A stretch of 64,000 nt of DNA, from contig OY755237.1 of assembly GCA_963576725.1 (NCBI GenBank), forward strand, positions 63,155,423-63,219,422, written 5' to 3'. A program made the position numbers and the translations under genes. This document shows positions 31,131 through 40,751 of the stretch, one piece after another. Numbering within the stretch: the stretch's first letter is position 1; every line of letters begins with the position of its first letter. The stretch comes from Azorinus chamasolen (Eukaryota; Mollusca; Bivalvia; Cardiida; Solecurtidae). The notes beneath the pieces are model-generated. The model had not been told where the DNA came from, did no database searches, and was given only the letters and a program-made list of their open reading frames with translations.

Positions 31131-31516
31131 GAGTTTCGTATTTGAGTACGCGCCTTTATATGTTGCTCTGTCAACTATCGTAAGGTGTTATACAAAATTA
31201 TGGCTTCTCAAGAAGTATTATCATTGTTCAACTCACATGATTTTGAGATTAAGTTTGTTATAATGTAACTAATAAAAACGATATTTTAGTAGACTTATAT
31301 GTAGGTATAAAAATAATTTCAAGCACATAGACTTGTGTGAAGGTCATAGATGTTAACCCGTTCACTCCATGAATTCTTTTATTTTATGGCTGAATGCATG
31401 TAACAAAAATGTGACGTGTATTTTGACATGATAATCTTTGAAAAAGGCCCTTAGTGGTCAAAATATTAGATCAGAGCAATTCAAGTATTTATGAAAATGT
31501 TTTAATTTACGCGCAT

Positions 31517-31560
31517 TATCTGGAGCTCTGTGCGTATATATATATATATATACATATGCA
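31517..31560. repeat. (AT)n simple repeat
   Basis: About 20 bases of alternating TA followed by TACATATGCACATATATGG. Confidence 0.8.
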
Positions 31561-31842
31561 CATATATGGAATCGATGAAAGATGATATTCATTTTGATTA
31601 AAGACAATTGTGTATTAATTAATTGTGTTCTGAACATTTAGAAGCAATAAACACTATGATTTAATCATAGTTGCCGCCTATAAAAAGCATTTTATTATAT
31701 AAAAACGAACTTATAAAACGGAGTTATTGTATTGGTGCAAGAAAGGAACATAAATGTTATGAAAATAATGGAAATATATACTTCATGAAGTAGAGATCAG
31801 GAAACAGTATTCTTATTGCAGAGCTGTAAATAATAGGAGTGC

Positions 31843-31962
31843 AGTAGAAACTGTCTTAAGCGCTCATTCATTAACTAAAGATGTGTGTCTTCAAAATAAA
31901 AACGCCGGTGGTTGCCTAATGCAGGGCAAAGTAATATAGGAGCATTGTACATTACTTTTGTA
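31843..31962 (+). mobile_element. P4 left part, cut by T1
   Basis: CAGTAGAAACTGTCTTAAGC, CCGGTGGTTGCCTAATGC, tip AATATAGGAGC. It ends at TACTTTTGTATTAA where T1 inserted; the rest of P4 is not found beyond. Confidence 0.65.
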
Positions 31963-31966
31963 TTAA

Positions 31967-32208
31967 CCTTTCGCTTGCTGAATTTTAAAATACATTTCTC
32001 CTTCTTTACCCATGCCCTGTTGTATAATTACATATATCTTCACTGTGTACAAGTATTTCGCTGTGCAATCACTGCTGAGGAGTGCACTGGTTGCACAATC
32101 AACTTGTAAATAGTGCAGACCCTGATGAGACAGCTCCTGCAGGAGCTGTCTCATCTGGGTCTTCACTATTTACAGGCATGTATATTGACGTGAATAGCAA
32201 GCGAAGGG
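31967..32208 (-). mobile_element. T1 TTAA-class MITE
   Basis: TTAA at 31963-31966 and 32209-32212. Reverse copy; the stem mismatch reads T over T as predicted. Tip GCTCCTGCAGGAGC. Confidence 0.92.
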
Positions 32209-32214
32209 TTAATG

Positions 32215-32376
32215 TGCCTTACACTCCCATAACTAGACGAAATATCTGTTTATTTACTATCCAAAATGGCTACAATGTTCCATCTATCATATTTCATATA
32301 TCATAACTACATGTAGTGTGTCTATGAATATTCAGTGGGTATTGGATTTGGGACAAATATAGAACAGGGAAAGAAT
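32215..32376 (+). mobile_element. T5 right half
   Basis: ATCTGTTTATTTACTATCC, AAAATGGCTACAATGTTCC, GAATATTCAGTGGGTATTGG, end GGGAAAGAATTAA. Hairpin missing. Confidence 0.6.
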
Positions 32377-32482
32377 TAAAACGAATTCTACTGTACTGAC
32401 ATATCGAAATATCCTATTTCTCAAACAAATCCCGGCGAGACAGAGAGATATGGATAATATCTTGACTTAAATTTCATACATA

Positions 32483-32672
32483 CAGTAACACTTCTCTAAA
32501 CGGGACTTTATATTAATATTTATATTTAGTAGGGGCAGGTGGAAGCGTAATGCAATGTGAAACCCATGCAGAAAGCTCCCCTGCATGACTTTTATCCTGC
32601 ATTAAGCAACCACCTGCCTAAAAGTATCTAAATTATTCTCTACTAGAATTCCAATTTAGAGAGGTTTTACTG
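32483..32672 (+). mobile_element. P2 TA-class MITE, short tip
   Basis: CAGTAACACTTCTCTAAACG to GAGAGGTTTTACTG with TA flanks. The tip is reduced to AGAAAGCTCCCCTGCATG. Confidence 0.85.
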
Positions 32673-32708
32673 TACTCTCATTATACGGAGCGTTGCAATC
32701 TAGATATA

Positions 32709-32766
32709 CAGATAAACCTCTCTAAAACGACCGCCTGAAACGGACATGTGTCTGACAGTTGGTACC
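32709..32766 (+). mobile_element. P-class left end only
   Basis: TA then CAGATAAACCTCTCTAAAAC and GACCGCCTGAAACGG, broken at TTAA by the following T element. Confidence 0.55.
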
Positions 32767-32770
32767 TTAA

Positions 32771-33138
32771 CCCTTTCCGCTCGTCTATATTCATATAAGA
32801 AGCAATGGCAACATGAGTACATGTATTTATTAGCTCAATTTTTATAATGTAAACTTTTAACCATTTCGCTGCCAAATTATGTCGTCTGCTGACTTTGTCG
32901 TCTGCTACAAAATTTCATTTTTTATGTTCTTCATTTTTGTTTCAAAAACATAGGATCAGTAACAAACAGTTTGGATCCTGATGAGACGCCGAGTTACTCG
33001 GCGTCTCATCTGGACCCAAACTGTTTGCATAGGTCATCACAGATCCGGCATTGGCAGCGAAAGGGTTAAAGGGAATGTTTTGCTTTGACTAAATCTATAT
33101 CATTTCAAAAGAAAACAGCAGACCCTGATCAGACGGGA
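32771..33138 (-). mobile_element. T6-type MITE carrying a nested T3
   Basis: TTAA at 32767-32770, CCTTTCCGCTCGTCTATATTC. It is split at AAACTTTTAA; after T3 it resumes AAGGGAATGTTTTGC and GCAGACCCTGATCAGACGG, then stops. Host sequence across the join matches the T6 copy at 26764. Confidence 0.75.
32861..33065 (-). mobile_element. T3 TTAA-class MITE, nested
   Basis: TTAA at 32857-32860 and 33066-33069. CATTTCGCTGCCAAATTATG to GGCATTGGCAGCGAAAGGG. Full stem from AAACAGTTTGGATCCTGATG; core GCCGAGTTACTCGGC. The stem mismatch is T over T. Confidence 0.93.
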
Positions 33139-33618
33139 AAGTCCAATATCAGAATGCAGTAAAATGGGTTTTCCAACTTTCAACTCTTAACTTAACAAAA
33201 GTGTTACGCTTGTAAAACATATATCGCATATCATATTGAAGAACTATTCTTCTTCTTCAAAACAATTTTCGAATCATTCAAATACGCAACGGCATTTGTA
33301 AATAAATAAAGAAATACGCAAGCACATTGGAATTGCTTAGATGACACCAGAGGGTGCATTTGACGTCATATATTGCTAAGCAACCTACGTCAAATTTAAA
33401 ATTAACGTCGCAATTTATTAGACAGTTTTGCATTTTTCTTTCAGTACATATATTCACACCTCATGCATGCGTATATATTCTTATCAGACGATAGTGTGTG
33501 GCATTCACTTCTATCGTGGTTTTATGAAGGTCTGCATGGTTTGCAAAGTCCTGAGACTTAAGGAAGAACATGTACTTGTCTCATGTATCTGTGAGAGAGG
33601 CTGGCAAAAAGAATAAGC
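33139..33618. other. No gene found; one CRE-like site
   Basis: AT-rich. TTTGACGTCATATATTGC near 33358 holds a half-consensus TGACGTCA with the same TATAT flank as the pair at 18369. A 62-codon plus frame (33428-33616, with several Cys) has no family match that I recognise. Confidence 0.35.
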
Positions 33619-33622
33619 CTAA

Positions 33623-33844
33623 CCATTTCACCGCCAATATCGCATAAATGCAGTCCCAGATCAGACGCAGCCTTTTCAAGGCGGCGTCTGATCGGGGATA
33701 TCACTTTTTGCCTCATTCACTATTTCTATATTTGTGCTTTATTCCTTTGGAATTTGCATTTATGTATCTACTTTCCTTATTGTACCGAATGATTTAACAT
33801 AAATTGGATTGCGGACGACAATTAGAAATTTGGCGCCGAAAGGG
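33623..33844 (-). mobile_element. T4 TTAA-class MITE
   Basis: CTAA on the left, TTAA at 33845-33848. CATTTCACCGCCAATATCGC to TTTGGCGCCGAAAGGG. Stem TCCCAGATCAGACGCAGCC to GGCGGCGTCTGATCGGGGA; tip TTTTCAAG. Confidence 0.87.
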
Positions 33845-33848
33845 TTAA

Positions 33849-34040
33849 AAACTGCCTGCTAACAGTCCTATTCGCTGTAATTGCTATGGACTTTCAACTC
33901 GTCCAAGCTTATAAGAAACGTTTTACGTACCGAATGACTAAGAGCTCTGGTCGAGATGAGACGCCGAGTTACTCGACGTCTCATCTGAATTCCAAGTTGT
34001 TTGCAAATGCCAGATAGGCTGAGTTTAATGAGATGAGGGT
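33849..34040. mobile_element. T2 MITE, worn
   Basis: It shares TTAA at 33845-33848 with T4. Stem GAGATGAGACGCCGAGTTAC and GACGTCTCATCTGAATTCC. Right end not clear. Confidence 0.6.
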
Positions 34041-34049
34041 AACAATGTA

Positions 34050-34990
34050 ACAGCGCCACGCAAATGGCAATGACTGTGCTCGATTGGGGTTTAGGAGGTG
34101 ATTCTTGTATGCCATTTCCTCAATCTATTTATCTCGCCTGATGAAAACGGATAAAGACATTAGGGACTTCTAAAATTACATCCATGAATGGCCAGTAGTA
34201 TCAATATCATTCATCTGTAATCAAATTATAGTCCCCGATGCCTGTGTTATATTAATCCCGACGTGTCCCTTTTCTGTATAACACGGCGAAATAAAAAAAA
34301 AACAACCACAGTTCATGACCATTAAGCTGTTGGAAAACATGTTAGATTCGAGTACATGTATTCTTGAAATACAGTCTACTCAGGTTTCGGATTGTATACT
34401 TCCGCACTGTTAATACATAGAGTTCATTGTTGTCCTCTGCAAATAGATAATTACACTGTTTTAGAAATAGTGTTTCTTAAAGTGCGCCATACTCAAAGTT
34501 CATCCTATTCGAATGACCGTTTGCCATTAATGGCTCCCAACTGCTACAGGTTAATGTGAATACAAGTCAATTCTCCAAATGAATACAGTTCGAAAATTGA
34601 GGAACGTTCATATCCCGCCTTTAGTTTATAATCTGTCTTTTACTATCCTTCGCGTTATAAATGCAATGCTCGTTTTCATTAAAAACAAAAGCGAAATCCT
34701 TGCTATAAATGATAAGAACGCAGCCAGTTAAAGGCTAGCTCTGGTAAATATCTTCAATGATGTGCTTAAACATTTAAATGGATTAGGAAAGAGAGGAAAC
34801 CATTTTCTTCTCGCTTTTAACGCCCACGCTGCTTTTGCGAAGGAATACAAACACTAAAGCGCACCAGGGAACGTGCAAGGATAATTCACTTTCACAGATC
34901 AATCAGATGCCGACAGTGCCAATATAATAGATGCCAGTTAATGGATGCTCACCCCGTCCTGGCGCTTGGCGTCTCATAAAAAGGTCCTGG
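34050..34990. other. Longest repeat-free stretch; no gene called
   Basis: About 940 bp without hairpin elements, unusual here. No open frame with splice signals or start context was found. It could hold noncoding exons or regulatory DNA. Confidence 0.4.
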
Positions 34991-34997
34991 CCCCGAG

Positions 34998-35135
34998 GTT
35001 ATAAAACTTTTTGCTTTAGTCAGAGATCATTCACAACTATCTGATTGGTCAGATTCTGAACTTGATCAGAAACTGACCAACCAGATGCTTTAGAATGATC
35101 TCATACTCAGGCTCAGATTCAGAATTTTTATAACC
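34998..35135. mobile_element. Hairpin family H, copy 1
   Basis: The ends GGTTATAAAA and TTTTTATAACC are inverted. The stem is GAGATCATTC, CTATCTGATTGGTCAG, TTCTGAACTTGATCAGAA, CTGACCAACCAGATG and GAATGATCTC. Neither TTAA nor CAGT ends, so it differs from the T and P classes. Confidence 0.7.
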
Positions 35136-35190
35136 TTTAACCCTGCACACTCAAACGCATGCTCAGAACATCGTGTTTCTCTTTCGTATA

Positions 35191-35262
35191 CAGTAAAACA
35201 GTTCAATGGCGACCATCTAAAATAGACGTTATTCTGAGTTAAGTCAGGAGGCAGCAACTTAA
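35191..35262 (+). mobile_element. P-class left part, cut by T7
   Basis: TA-CAGTAAAACAGTTCAATGG, then AGGAGGCAGCAACTTAA, where T7 begins at the TTAA. The right part is absent. Confidence 0.55.
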
Positions 35263-35456
35263 ACCATTCCCTCAAAGACTATTAGTAGAAAAACCTCTTT
35301 GAATAAATCTACTGAAGGAATATTTTGAGAATTGTATACTATTGAAACCGATGTGATAAATAAAGCATTTGCTCCATAGGAGCAAATGCTCTATTTATCA
35401 CAATGGTTCAAAAACATGATTTTTACAGAGGCGTCAAAAGGCGTCAAATTGAGGGA
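35263..35456 (+). mobile_element. T7 MITE, right terminus lost
   Basis: TTAA at 35259-35262. Perfect tip TTTGCTCCATAGGAGCAAA. After GTCAAATTGAGGGAA it runs straight into CCCTTTCCCTC of the next element with no TTAA. Confidence 0.78.
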
Positions 35457-35695
35457 ACCCTTTCCCTCATATAAACATGTTTTCACGCAATTGCAAACAT
35501 AGTAGACCCAGATCAGACGGCTCCTATAGGAGCCGTCTGATCAGGGTCTGCTCTGTTTGGTTTTGATATGATATAGATCTGATTCTATAGTATTTGTCAA
35601 TACAAACAGTTTCCTTGAAAAGTTTACATTATAAAAATTGAGCTAATAAATATTCACGATGTTACTTTTTCGTACATCATTGACCATGAAAAGGG
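35457..35695 (+). mobile_element. T5-left/T6-right recombinant MITE
   Basis: CCCTTTCCCTCATATAAAC, full stem with tip GGCTCCTATAGGAGCC, then TTGATATGATATAGATCTG and ATTCACGATGTTAC. End AAAAGGG before TTAG. Confidence 0.8.
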
Positions 35696-35729
35696 TTAGT
35701 TCTCAAAACACACACTTAGAACATGTAAT

Positions 35730-35915
35730 ACGGGTTACCTAATATTTTTTATCTAAGGGATGTCTGGTCTAAATTTCTATTTTTGTTTTGTTTTATATTG
35801 AATTTCCTATCAGCAAACAGTGTAGACTCTGATCAGACGCCGCATTATGCGGCGTTTGATCAGAGTCTACACTGTTTGCCTACGTCCCATATATGGGATC
35901 GTGGGAGCAAATGGG
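35730..35915 (-). mobile_element. T9 MITE, left end lost
   Basis: Palindrome 35813-35879 (67 bp, one mismatch): GCAAACAGTGTAGACTCTG to CAGAGTCTACACTGTTTGC, tip CGCCGCATTATGCGGCG. A second small palindrome TCCCATATATGGGA follows. Right end GAGCAAATGGG before TTAA. Confidence 0.8.
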
Positions 35916-35919
35916 TTAA

Positions 35920-36053
35920 TGCAGGTCAGACGTAATGCAGAAAGTTCCTATAGGATCTTTCTTCATTACTTTTGCCCTGAATTAAGCAACCCCTTGCTTT
36001 TTAAGACTCCTATGTTGAATTAATGGATGGCTGCTTAAGACAGGTTCTACTGC
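35920..36053 (+). mobile_element. P4 right part
   Basis: It begins at the TTAA (GGTTAATGCAGGTCAG) shared with T9. Tip GTTCCTATAGGATC, end GACAGGTTCTACTG. The left third is not found upstream of T9. Confidence 0.65.
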
Positions 36054-36161
36054 AACAGTCCCGCCGCGCATCGCGCTATAAGGGTTGCTTGTTATACTTA
36101 CACCAAACGTCTAAAATAGTAAATTAGACAAACGGACAGCGGGTATCTACTTCCATTTCAA

Positions 36162-36403
36162 CTCTTCGCGTGCTATTCACGTCAATATACCTACCTGTAA
36201 ATAGTGAAGACCCAGATGAGACAGCTCCTGCAGGAGCTGTCTCATCAGGGTCTGCACTATTTACAAGTTGATTGTGCAACCAGTGCACTCCACAGCTGTG
36301 ATTGCACAGCGAAATACTTGTACACAGTGAAGATGTATGTAATTATACAACAGGGCATTGGTAAAGAAGGAGAAATGTATTTTAAAATTCAGCAAGCGAA
36401 GGG
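36162..36403 (+). mobile_element. T1 TTAA-class MITE
   Basis: Left flank TCAA, right TTAA (36404-36407). CTCTTCGCGTGC start, stem intact, tip GCTCCTGCAGGAGC. Confidence 0.9.
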
Positions 36404-36409
36404 TTAACA

Positions 36410-36920
36410 CTCATTCCCTTAAACACACACCAACCACCGCGAGCAATTTCTATTTTAGGAAATAATACATTTTACCACATGTGAGCAATGATTGGAATGT
36501 TCTTTTTCTTATGAATCAACTACATTGTCGATCAAATTAATATCGTGATACTATGTGGTAAACCTTTCGATAAGAATGCGTTTCAATAAACAATATGCAA
36601 ATTGTGCCACAATATCTGGCGTTTGGAAATATCACAGATCCGCTAAAAGAACGCCAAGGGCCAAACTAAAATCAATTTGAGAATTCATTAGTTGAATAAT
36701 GTAAACAGTTACAATTAAGCACTTCCTAACCTGTGTACATGTAAAGCCCGACCTGACTTGAAGTTGCAAACCCCATATACACAGGGAAAACTCTCTCGGT
36801 CAGTATTATTTCAAATGCTTCAACGAAGTAAATAAACTTTGCAAAAGCTTGTAGTTGAAGCAGACGTCAATTGTACAGCCAGGATGGGGTTAATATTATC
36901 TTGGCAAGGATAGTAATGTA
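36410..36920. other. No feature found
   Basis: AT-rich. AAATATCACAGATCCGC and GAAGCAGACGTCAATTG are faint T3-like echoes only. Confidence 0.4.
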
Positions 36921-36924
36921 TTAA

Positions 36925-37116
36925 CCCTTTCAAATGGACTAGTTCAAAATTTAAACAGGTCAGGCTTTTGGTTAATATTTAGGGATTTTTTTAAAGAAAA
37001 AATGTAACATGACGAACAGTGCAGATCTTGATGTGAGAACTCCTCTAGGAGCCCTCTCATCTTGGTCAACACTGTTTGCAAAGTACATTAGTGACCCTAG
37101 TCCCGCAGAGTAAGGG
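36925..37116 (+). mobile_element. T8 TTAA-class MITE
   Basis: TTAA at 36921-36924 and 37117-37120. CCCTTTCAAATGGACTAG to CAGAGTAAGGG. Stem AACAGTGCAGATCTTGATG to CTCATCTTGGTCAACACTG; tip ACTCCTCTAGGAGC. Confidence 0.88.
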
Positions 37117-37189
37117 TTAATGGGGGGAGTTTTATTAAGACAATGAACAAGATTAATTTGGACTTATTCTTGGTTCACCCTTACGCTGA

Positions 37190-37300
37190 TGGAAATAATG
37201 CCTGCTCACAGTCTAACCACGTGAAATGTTTACTCGGCGTCCGATCTGGATCCAAACTGTTTACAAATGCCAGTGGGGTTGAATTTCACTCGAAAACGGT
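37190..37300. mobile_element. T3 relic
   Basis: TTTACTCGGCGTCCGATCTG and GATCCAAACTGTTTACAAATG are the second stem arm of T3. Confidence 0.4.
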
Positions 37301-37461
37301 TGAATGTGTCGATACGCAAAAACCACCAAGACTAAAGAGAATTTATTGCCTAAGATTTTCAGAAGTTTTTTGTATCTGTGAGAAGAAAATCGGGCAGAAT
37401 TAAATATCAGTGAAACGCCTGTCATTCAATTATGTGCTTAATTGCTCTAGTGTGCCATCTG

Positions 37462-37655
37462 GCTAACTTAAAAAAAAACTTTCCCCAGTTACACGTGACC
37501 TGACTTACATTTGCAAACAGCTTGGACCCAGATGAGACGCCGAGTAACTCGGCGTCTCATCTGGATCCAAGCTTTTTGGCATTGGTCTATAGTTTCTCAA
37601 AAGCTTGCGTCAAATCCACGTTTGGGCAGATGTTTTTTACAGCAGTATAAGGGTA
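37462..37655. mobile_element. T2 MITE with perfect stem
   Basis: TTTGCAAACAGCTTGGACC, CAGATGAGACGCCGAGTAAC and CTCGGCGTCTCATCTGG pair without the usual mismatch. Flank TTTCTCAAAAGCTTGCG matches other T2 copies. Ends not clean. Confidence 0.68.
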
Positions 37656-37736
37656 ACACTATAATTCAAATCATCGCCTCAAACATTTTTATAGCAACTT
37701 CATATCCAGAAATAGCTTCAGTATAAAATATCATTA

Positions 37737-37967
37737 CAGTACAATAGAGCTCCTCTAATACGATAATTCAATGAACAAACATGGATGTGGTTGCTTAATG
37801 CAGGATGGAACATAAGCAGGTGGTTGCTTACTGCAGTAGGAAAGTTATGCAGAAAGCTCCTATAGGAGCTTTCTGCATAACTTCCATCCTGTATCAATCT
37901 ACCATCTGCCTTTGCCATTGTGAGTTATGCCCCTTTTTTGGGTGGTCGCATTAGAGGGGTTTTACTT
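37737..37967 (+). mobile_element. P3 MITE with left-arm duplication
   Basis: CAGTACAATAGAGCTCCTC to GAGGGGTTTTACT. GGTTGCTTAATGCAGGATGG and AGGTGGTTGCTTACTGCAG are two copies of the left arm in series. Tip GCTCCTATAGGAGC. Confidence 0.8.
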
Positions 37968-38057
37968 TACTCAATTGTATGCTCTGGAAACGTTAAAAGC
38001 ATGTGTTTGTTCCATCCAGAATAAAAGTTTTGCATTTTAAACCTTAGTTCTGCATTA

Positions 38058-38470
38058 ACTCTTTCAGCTATGGGAATTCTTCATGTACAAACAAAACATT
38101 GCCAATTGTGCCAAAATGGCACCGTTTCTTCAAAAGCCTTGCAGAAATACGATCAGAGTGTCAAACAGTTTGGATCCTGATGAAGCGCTGGGTTAAAAGG
38201 TGCTCGTCTGTATCAGAAATGTTTGCAAATGTACAGTAAAACCCCGCTAATACGAACACTTAATAAACAGCCACTGGCGTCGTTTAAAGCAGGTGGTTGC
38301 TTAATGCAGCACGAAAGTTATGCAGAAAGCTCCTACAGGAGCTTTCTGCATAACTTTTGTACTGCATTAAGCAACCACCTGCGTCTGCCACCCAGAATTA
38401 TGCCCCTTTTTGGTGGTCGCATTAGCGGGGTTTTACTGTAATCACAAAATCATAAGTAAGACTGAAATGG
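38058..38470 (-). mobile_element. T3-type MITE carrying a nested P3
   Basis: TTAA at 38054-38057 and 38471-38474. CTCTTTCAGCTATGGGAATTC, stem TTTGGATCCTGATGAAGCG, then GTTTGCAAATG. After P3 the host ends AATCACAAAATC...GAAATGG. Confidence 0.72.
38234..38438 (+). mobile_element. P3 TA-class MITE, nested
   Basis: TA both sides. Stem arms of about 45 bp nearly perfect, from GCAGGTGGTTGCTTAATGC to the tip CTCCTACAGGAG. End GCGGGGTTTTACTG. Confidence 0.92.
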
Positions 38471-38474
38471 TTAA

Positions 38475-38814
38475 CACTTTAACTCATAGAAACGCCTTTT
38501 AACGCATTTACAAAGAGACTAGACCACGTTCAGACGGGTCCTATACAGAAAAACCTCTCTATAACGGCCACTAAATTACAAGTATTTTGTGTGTTAAAGG
38601 CAGGTGGTTGCTTAAAGCAAGGTGAAAGTAAAACAGAACGCTTCTATAGGAGCGTTCTGTCTACTTTCACCTTGCTTTAAGCAGTCACCTGCCCTAAATA
38701 CCAACTAATTAACATAAATTTAGTGGCCGTTATAGAGAGGTTTTACTGTAGAACCATTACTAATTCAATGAATATTCATTATGCCATTAGTTATTTACAT
38801 GAATATGCATGAGG
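38475..38814 (+). mobile_element. T6 MITE carrying a nested P1
   Basis: It shares TTAA (38471-38474) with the T3 to its left; right TTAA 38815-38818. Stem interrupted at GACGGGTCC-TA; tail AACCATTACTAATTCAATG and ATATGCATGAGG. Confidence 0.72.
38546..38748 (+). mobile_element. P1 TA-class MITE, nested
   Basis: CAGAAAAACCTCTC to GAGAGGTTTTACTG between TA copies. It landed at the TATA tip of a T6 hairpin (GGTCCTA), i.e. inside the shared tip motif. Tip CGCTTCTATAGGAGCG. Confidence 0.9.
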
Positions 38815-38912
38815 TTAAGGGATAAACTACCACCTGTGGTAATTAATTGTATATAGTCAAGATTATAAGAATCCACCTCCACGTCAGGATTCAAACTATT
38901 TGACACTATGTA

Positions 38913-39118
38913 CAGTAAAAAAACCTCTAATGCGACCACCAAAAAGGAGCATAATTCACAAACGCAAAGACAGGTGGTAGGTTAATGCAGGACGAAAGTT
39001 ATGCAGAAAGCTCCTATAGGAGCTTTCTGCATAACTTTCGTCCTGCATTAAGCAACCACCTGCTTATGAAGACAGCCATGTTTGTTCATTAGGGGCTCGC
39101 ATTAGAGGGGTTTTACTG
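38913..39118 (-). mobile_element. P3 TA-class MITE
   Basis: CAGTAAAAAAACCTCTAATG to GAGGGGTTTTACTG with TA flanks. Stem nearly perfect; tip GCTCCTATAGGAGC. Confidence 0.92.
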
Positions 39119-39288
39119 TATGTGTTGTATCAATAAATTGATGAAACGTCCACATTTAAACGTGAAGCAACAGGAAATGTGTCAAGCAGATGACAATATT
39201 GAGTGTATGGTTTAATCGAGTGAACGGCTCGATTGTAAATAAATGAAACAACATACTCTATTCGTAACAAGAACGTTTAACATTGCAA

Positions 39289-39416
39289 AGACATTGTAAG
39301 CTACATGTACAACACATACACTCAATACATTGTAAGCTACAACACATAAACCCAATACATTGTAAGCTACAACACATAAACTCAATACATTGTAACCTAC
39401 AACACATAAACTCAGT
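39289..39416. repeat. Minisatellite, about 30 bp x 4
   Basis: Units CATTGTAAGCTACAACAC then ATAAACTCAATA. The first unit has a 6 bp insertion (TACATG type). Confidence 0.88.
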
Positions 39417-39424
39417 TATAGATA

Positions 39425-39635
39425 CAGTAAAAACTCCTCTAAACCGGACATTAAATTCAGTATAAATATCGGTCTTGGAAACAGGTGGCTGCTTAATGCA
39501 GGGTGAAAGCCATGCAGAAATCCCCTATATGAGCATCAAGGGTGTCAATCAGTTTGGACACTGATCACATGCCAAATTATTCAAACTGTTTACAGAGGTA
39601 ACCATGTATACGCCGGCAGCAGACTAAATGTTAAT
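39425..39635. mobile_element. Chimera: P2 left half joined to T3 right half
   Basis: TA-CAGTAAAAACTCCTCTAAAC through GCAGGGTGAAAGCCATGCAG (P2), then at ATCAAGGGTGTCAATCAG it becomes T3 (CAGTTTGGACACTGATC, CAAACTGTTTACAGAGG). No right P2 end. Confidence 0.6.
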
Positions 39636-39693
39636 CGTTCGACGTAAATTAGAGCAGAGTAAAGTCATCTAAAATCTGAATCAGACTCTTTAA

Positions 39694-39946
39694 CCCTTCT
39701 CTTGCTGAATTTTAAAATACATTTCTTCATTTTTACCCATGCCCTGTTGTATAATTCATATATCTTCACTGTGTACAAGTATTTCGCTGTGCAATCACTG
39801 CTGTGGAGTGCACTGGTTGCACAATCAACCTGTAAATAGTGCAGACCCTGATGAGCCAGCTCCTGCAGGAGCTGTCTCATCTAGGTCTTCACTATTTACA
39901 GGTAGGTATACAGGTAGGTATATTGACGTGAATAGCAAGCGAAGGG
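39694..39946 (-). mobile_element. T1 TTAA-class MITE
   Basis: TTAA at 39690-39693 and 39947-39950. ACAGGTAGGTAT is duplicated near the right end. Tip GCTCCTGCAGGAGC with one arm change (GAGCCAGC). Confidence 0.9.
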
Positions 39947-39950
39947 TTAA

Positions 39951-40117
39951 CACTTTACTCCATACATACGCTGACATGACATAATATAGATATTATTCTA
40001 TAGTTTTTGCCCTGGCCAAACACTCCTGTGTCCATATGCTATTACATGTATAGCTTTTAATCTAATTAATATGCATGATGTCATTATGTCTTACATGAAT
40101 ATTCATGGAGGAAAAGG
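39951..40117 (+). mobile_element. T6 MITE, hairpin deleted
   Basis: It shares its left TTAA with T1 and its right TTAA (40118-40121) with the next element. CACTTTACTCCATACATACG joins directly to GACATAATATAG; tail ATTCATGGAGGAAAAGG. Confidence 0.8.
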
Positions 40118-40121
40118 TTAA

Positions 40122-40345
40122 CACTTTATTCAACAGAGACGTCTTTTGACACATTTGCAAACAGAGTAGACTCAGACCAGACGGCTCCTGTAAGGACCGT
40201 TCTGGTCCGGGTCTATAGTCTGTTCGCCTATGAAATAACATATATCTATTTTTTCACGTTCTGACCAGGTAAACAAATCCTGTTTCGTAATACAATTGTG
40301 AAATCTTAGCTATGTAATAGTCATATAGTCATAATTCTGACATAA
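40122..40345 (+). mobile_element. T6-type MITE, right end lost
   Basis: CACTTTATTCAACAGAGACG, stem GAGTAGACTCAGACCAGACG with tip GGCTCCTGTAAGGACC, then GCCTATGAAATAACATAT. Third in a row joined through single TTAA copies. Confidence 0.72.
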
Positions 40346-40517
40346 ACACCCATGTAATAAAAGGTAAGACAGATGATGCAAAATGAAAGCTGACTTGAAT
40401 ATGCATGCTGTAATCTTTGAGATGTAAGTTTGTTCTTGTTTTCCTTTTAAACAACATTACTCGGACATGACAAGTTAAACAGGTTGCCAATGTCTTATTC
40501 CAGGGAAACAATATTAC

Positions 40518-40751
40518 CAAAAACTTTGTGTGAAAATTCAGGCTCGGCTGTCTCTCCTCTTGGGTCATTTGAAAATGGAACCAAGAGCTCCAGACCACCA
40601 TTGAGGATCAGGTCAAACAATGTTGCCGGGTCATCAAGGTGTACTGTGCCGCTGCCTGCTACCTGCAGATGCCGTAACAGTACAGTCTTGAGGCACGGAG
40701 CTGCTGGTAAAATGAAGGAGCCAGACGAGTGCTTCTCCTCTAACCCGTGTT
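40518..40751 (-). CDS. Candidate internal coding exon, family unknown
   Basis: A 234-base open stretch lies between a good acceptor (CTTCTTTTACAG before AACACGGG) and a plausible donor (TTTTTG then GTAATA). Two bases finish a split codon at the start and one base begins a split codon at the end, so it is a symmetric phase 1-1 exon of 77 full codons. The peptide begins with HGLEEKHSSGSFILP and includes LKTVLLRHLQVAGSG, TVHLDDPATLFDLILNGGLE and LLVPFSNDPRGE. It is richer in G and C than its surroundings and free of the repeat families. No transmembrane or Cys-rich motif is seen. I do not recognise the family; no partner exon was found, so this may be one exon of a gene with long introns, or a remnant. 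Confidence 0.55.
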
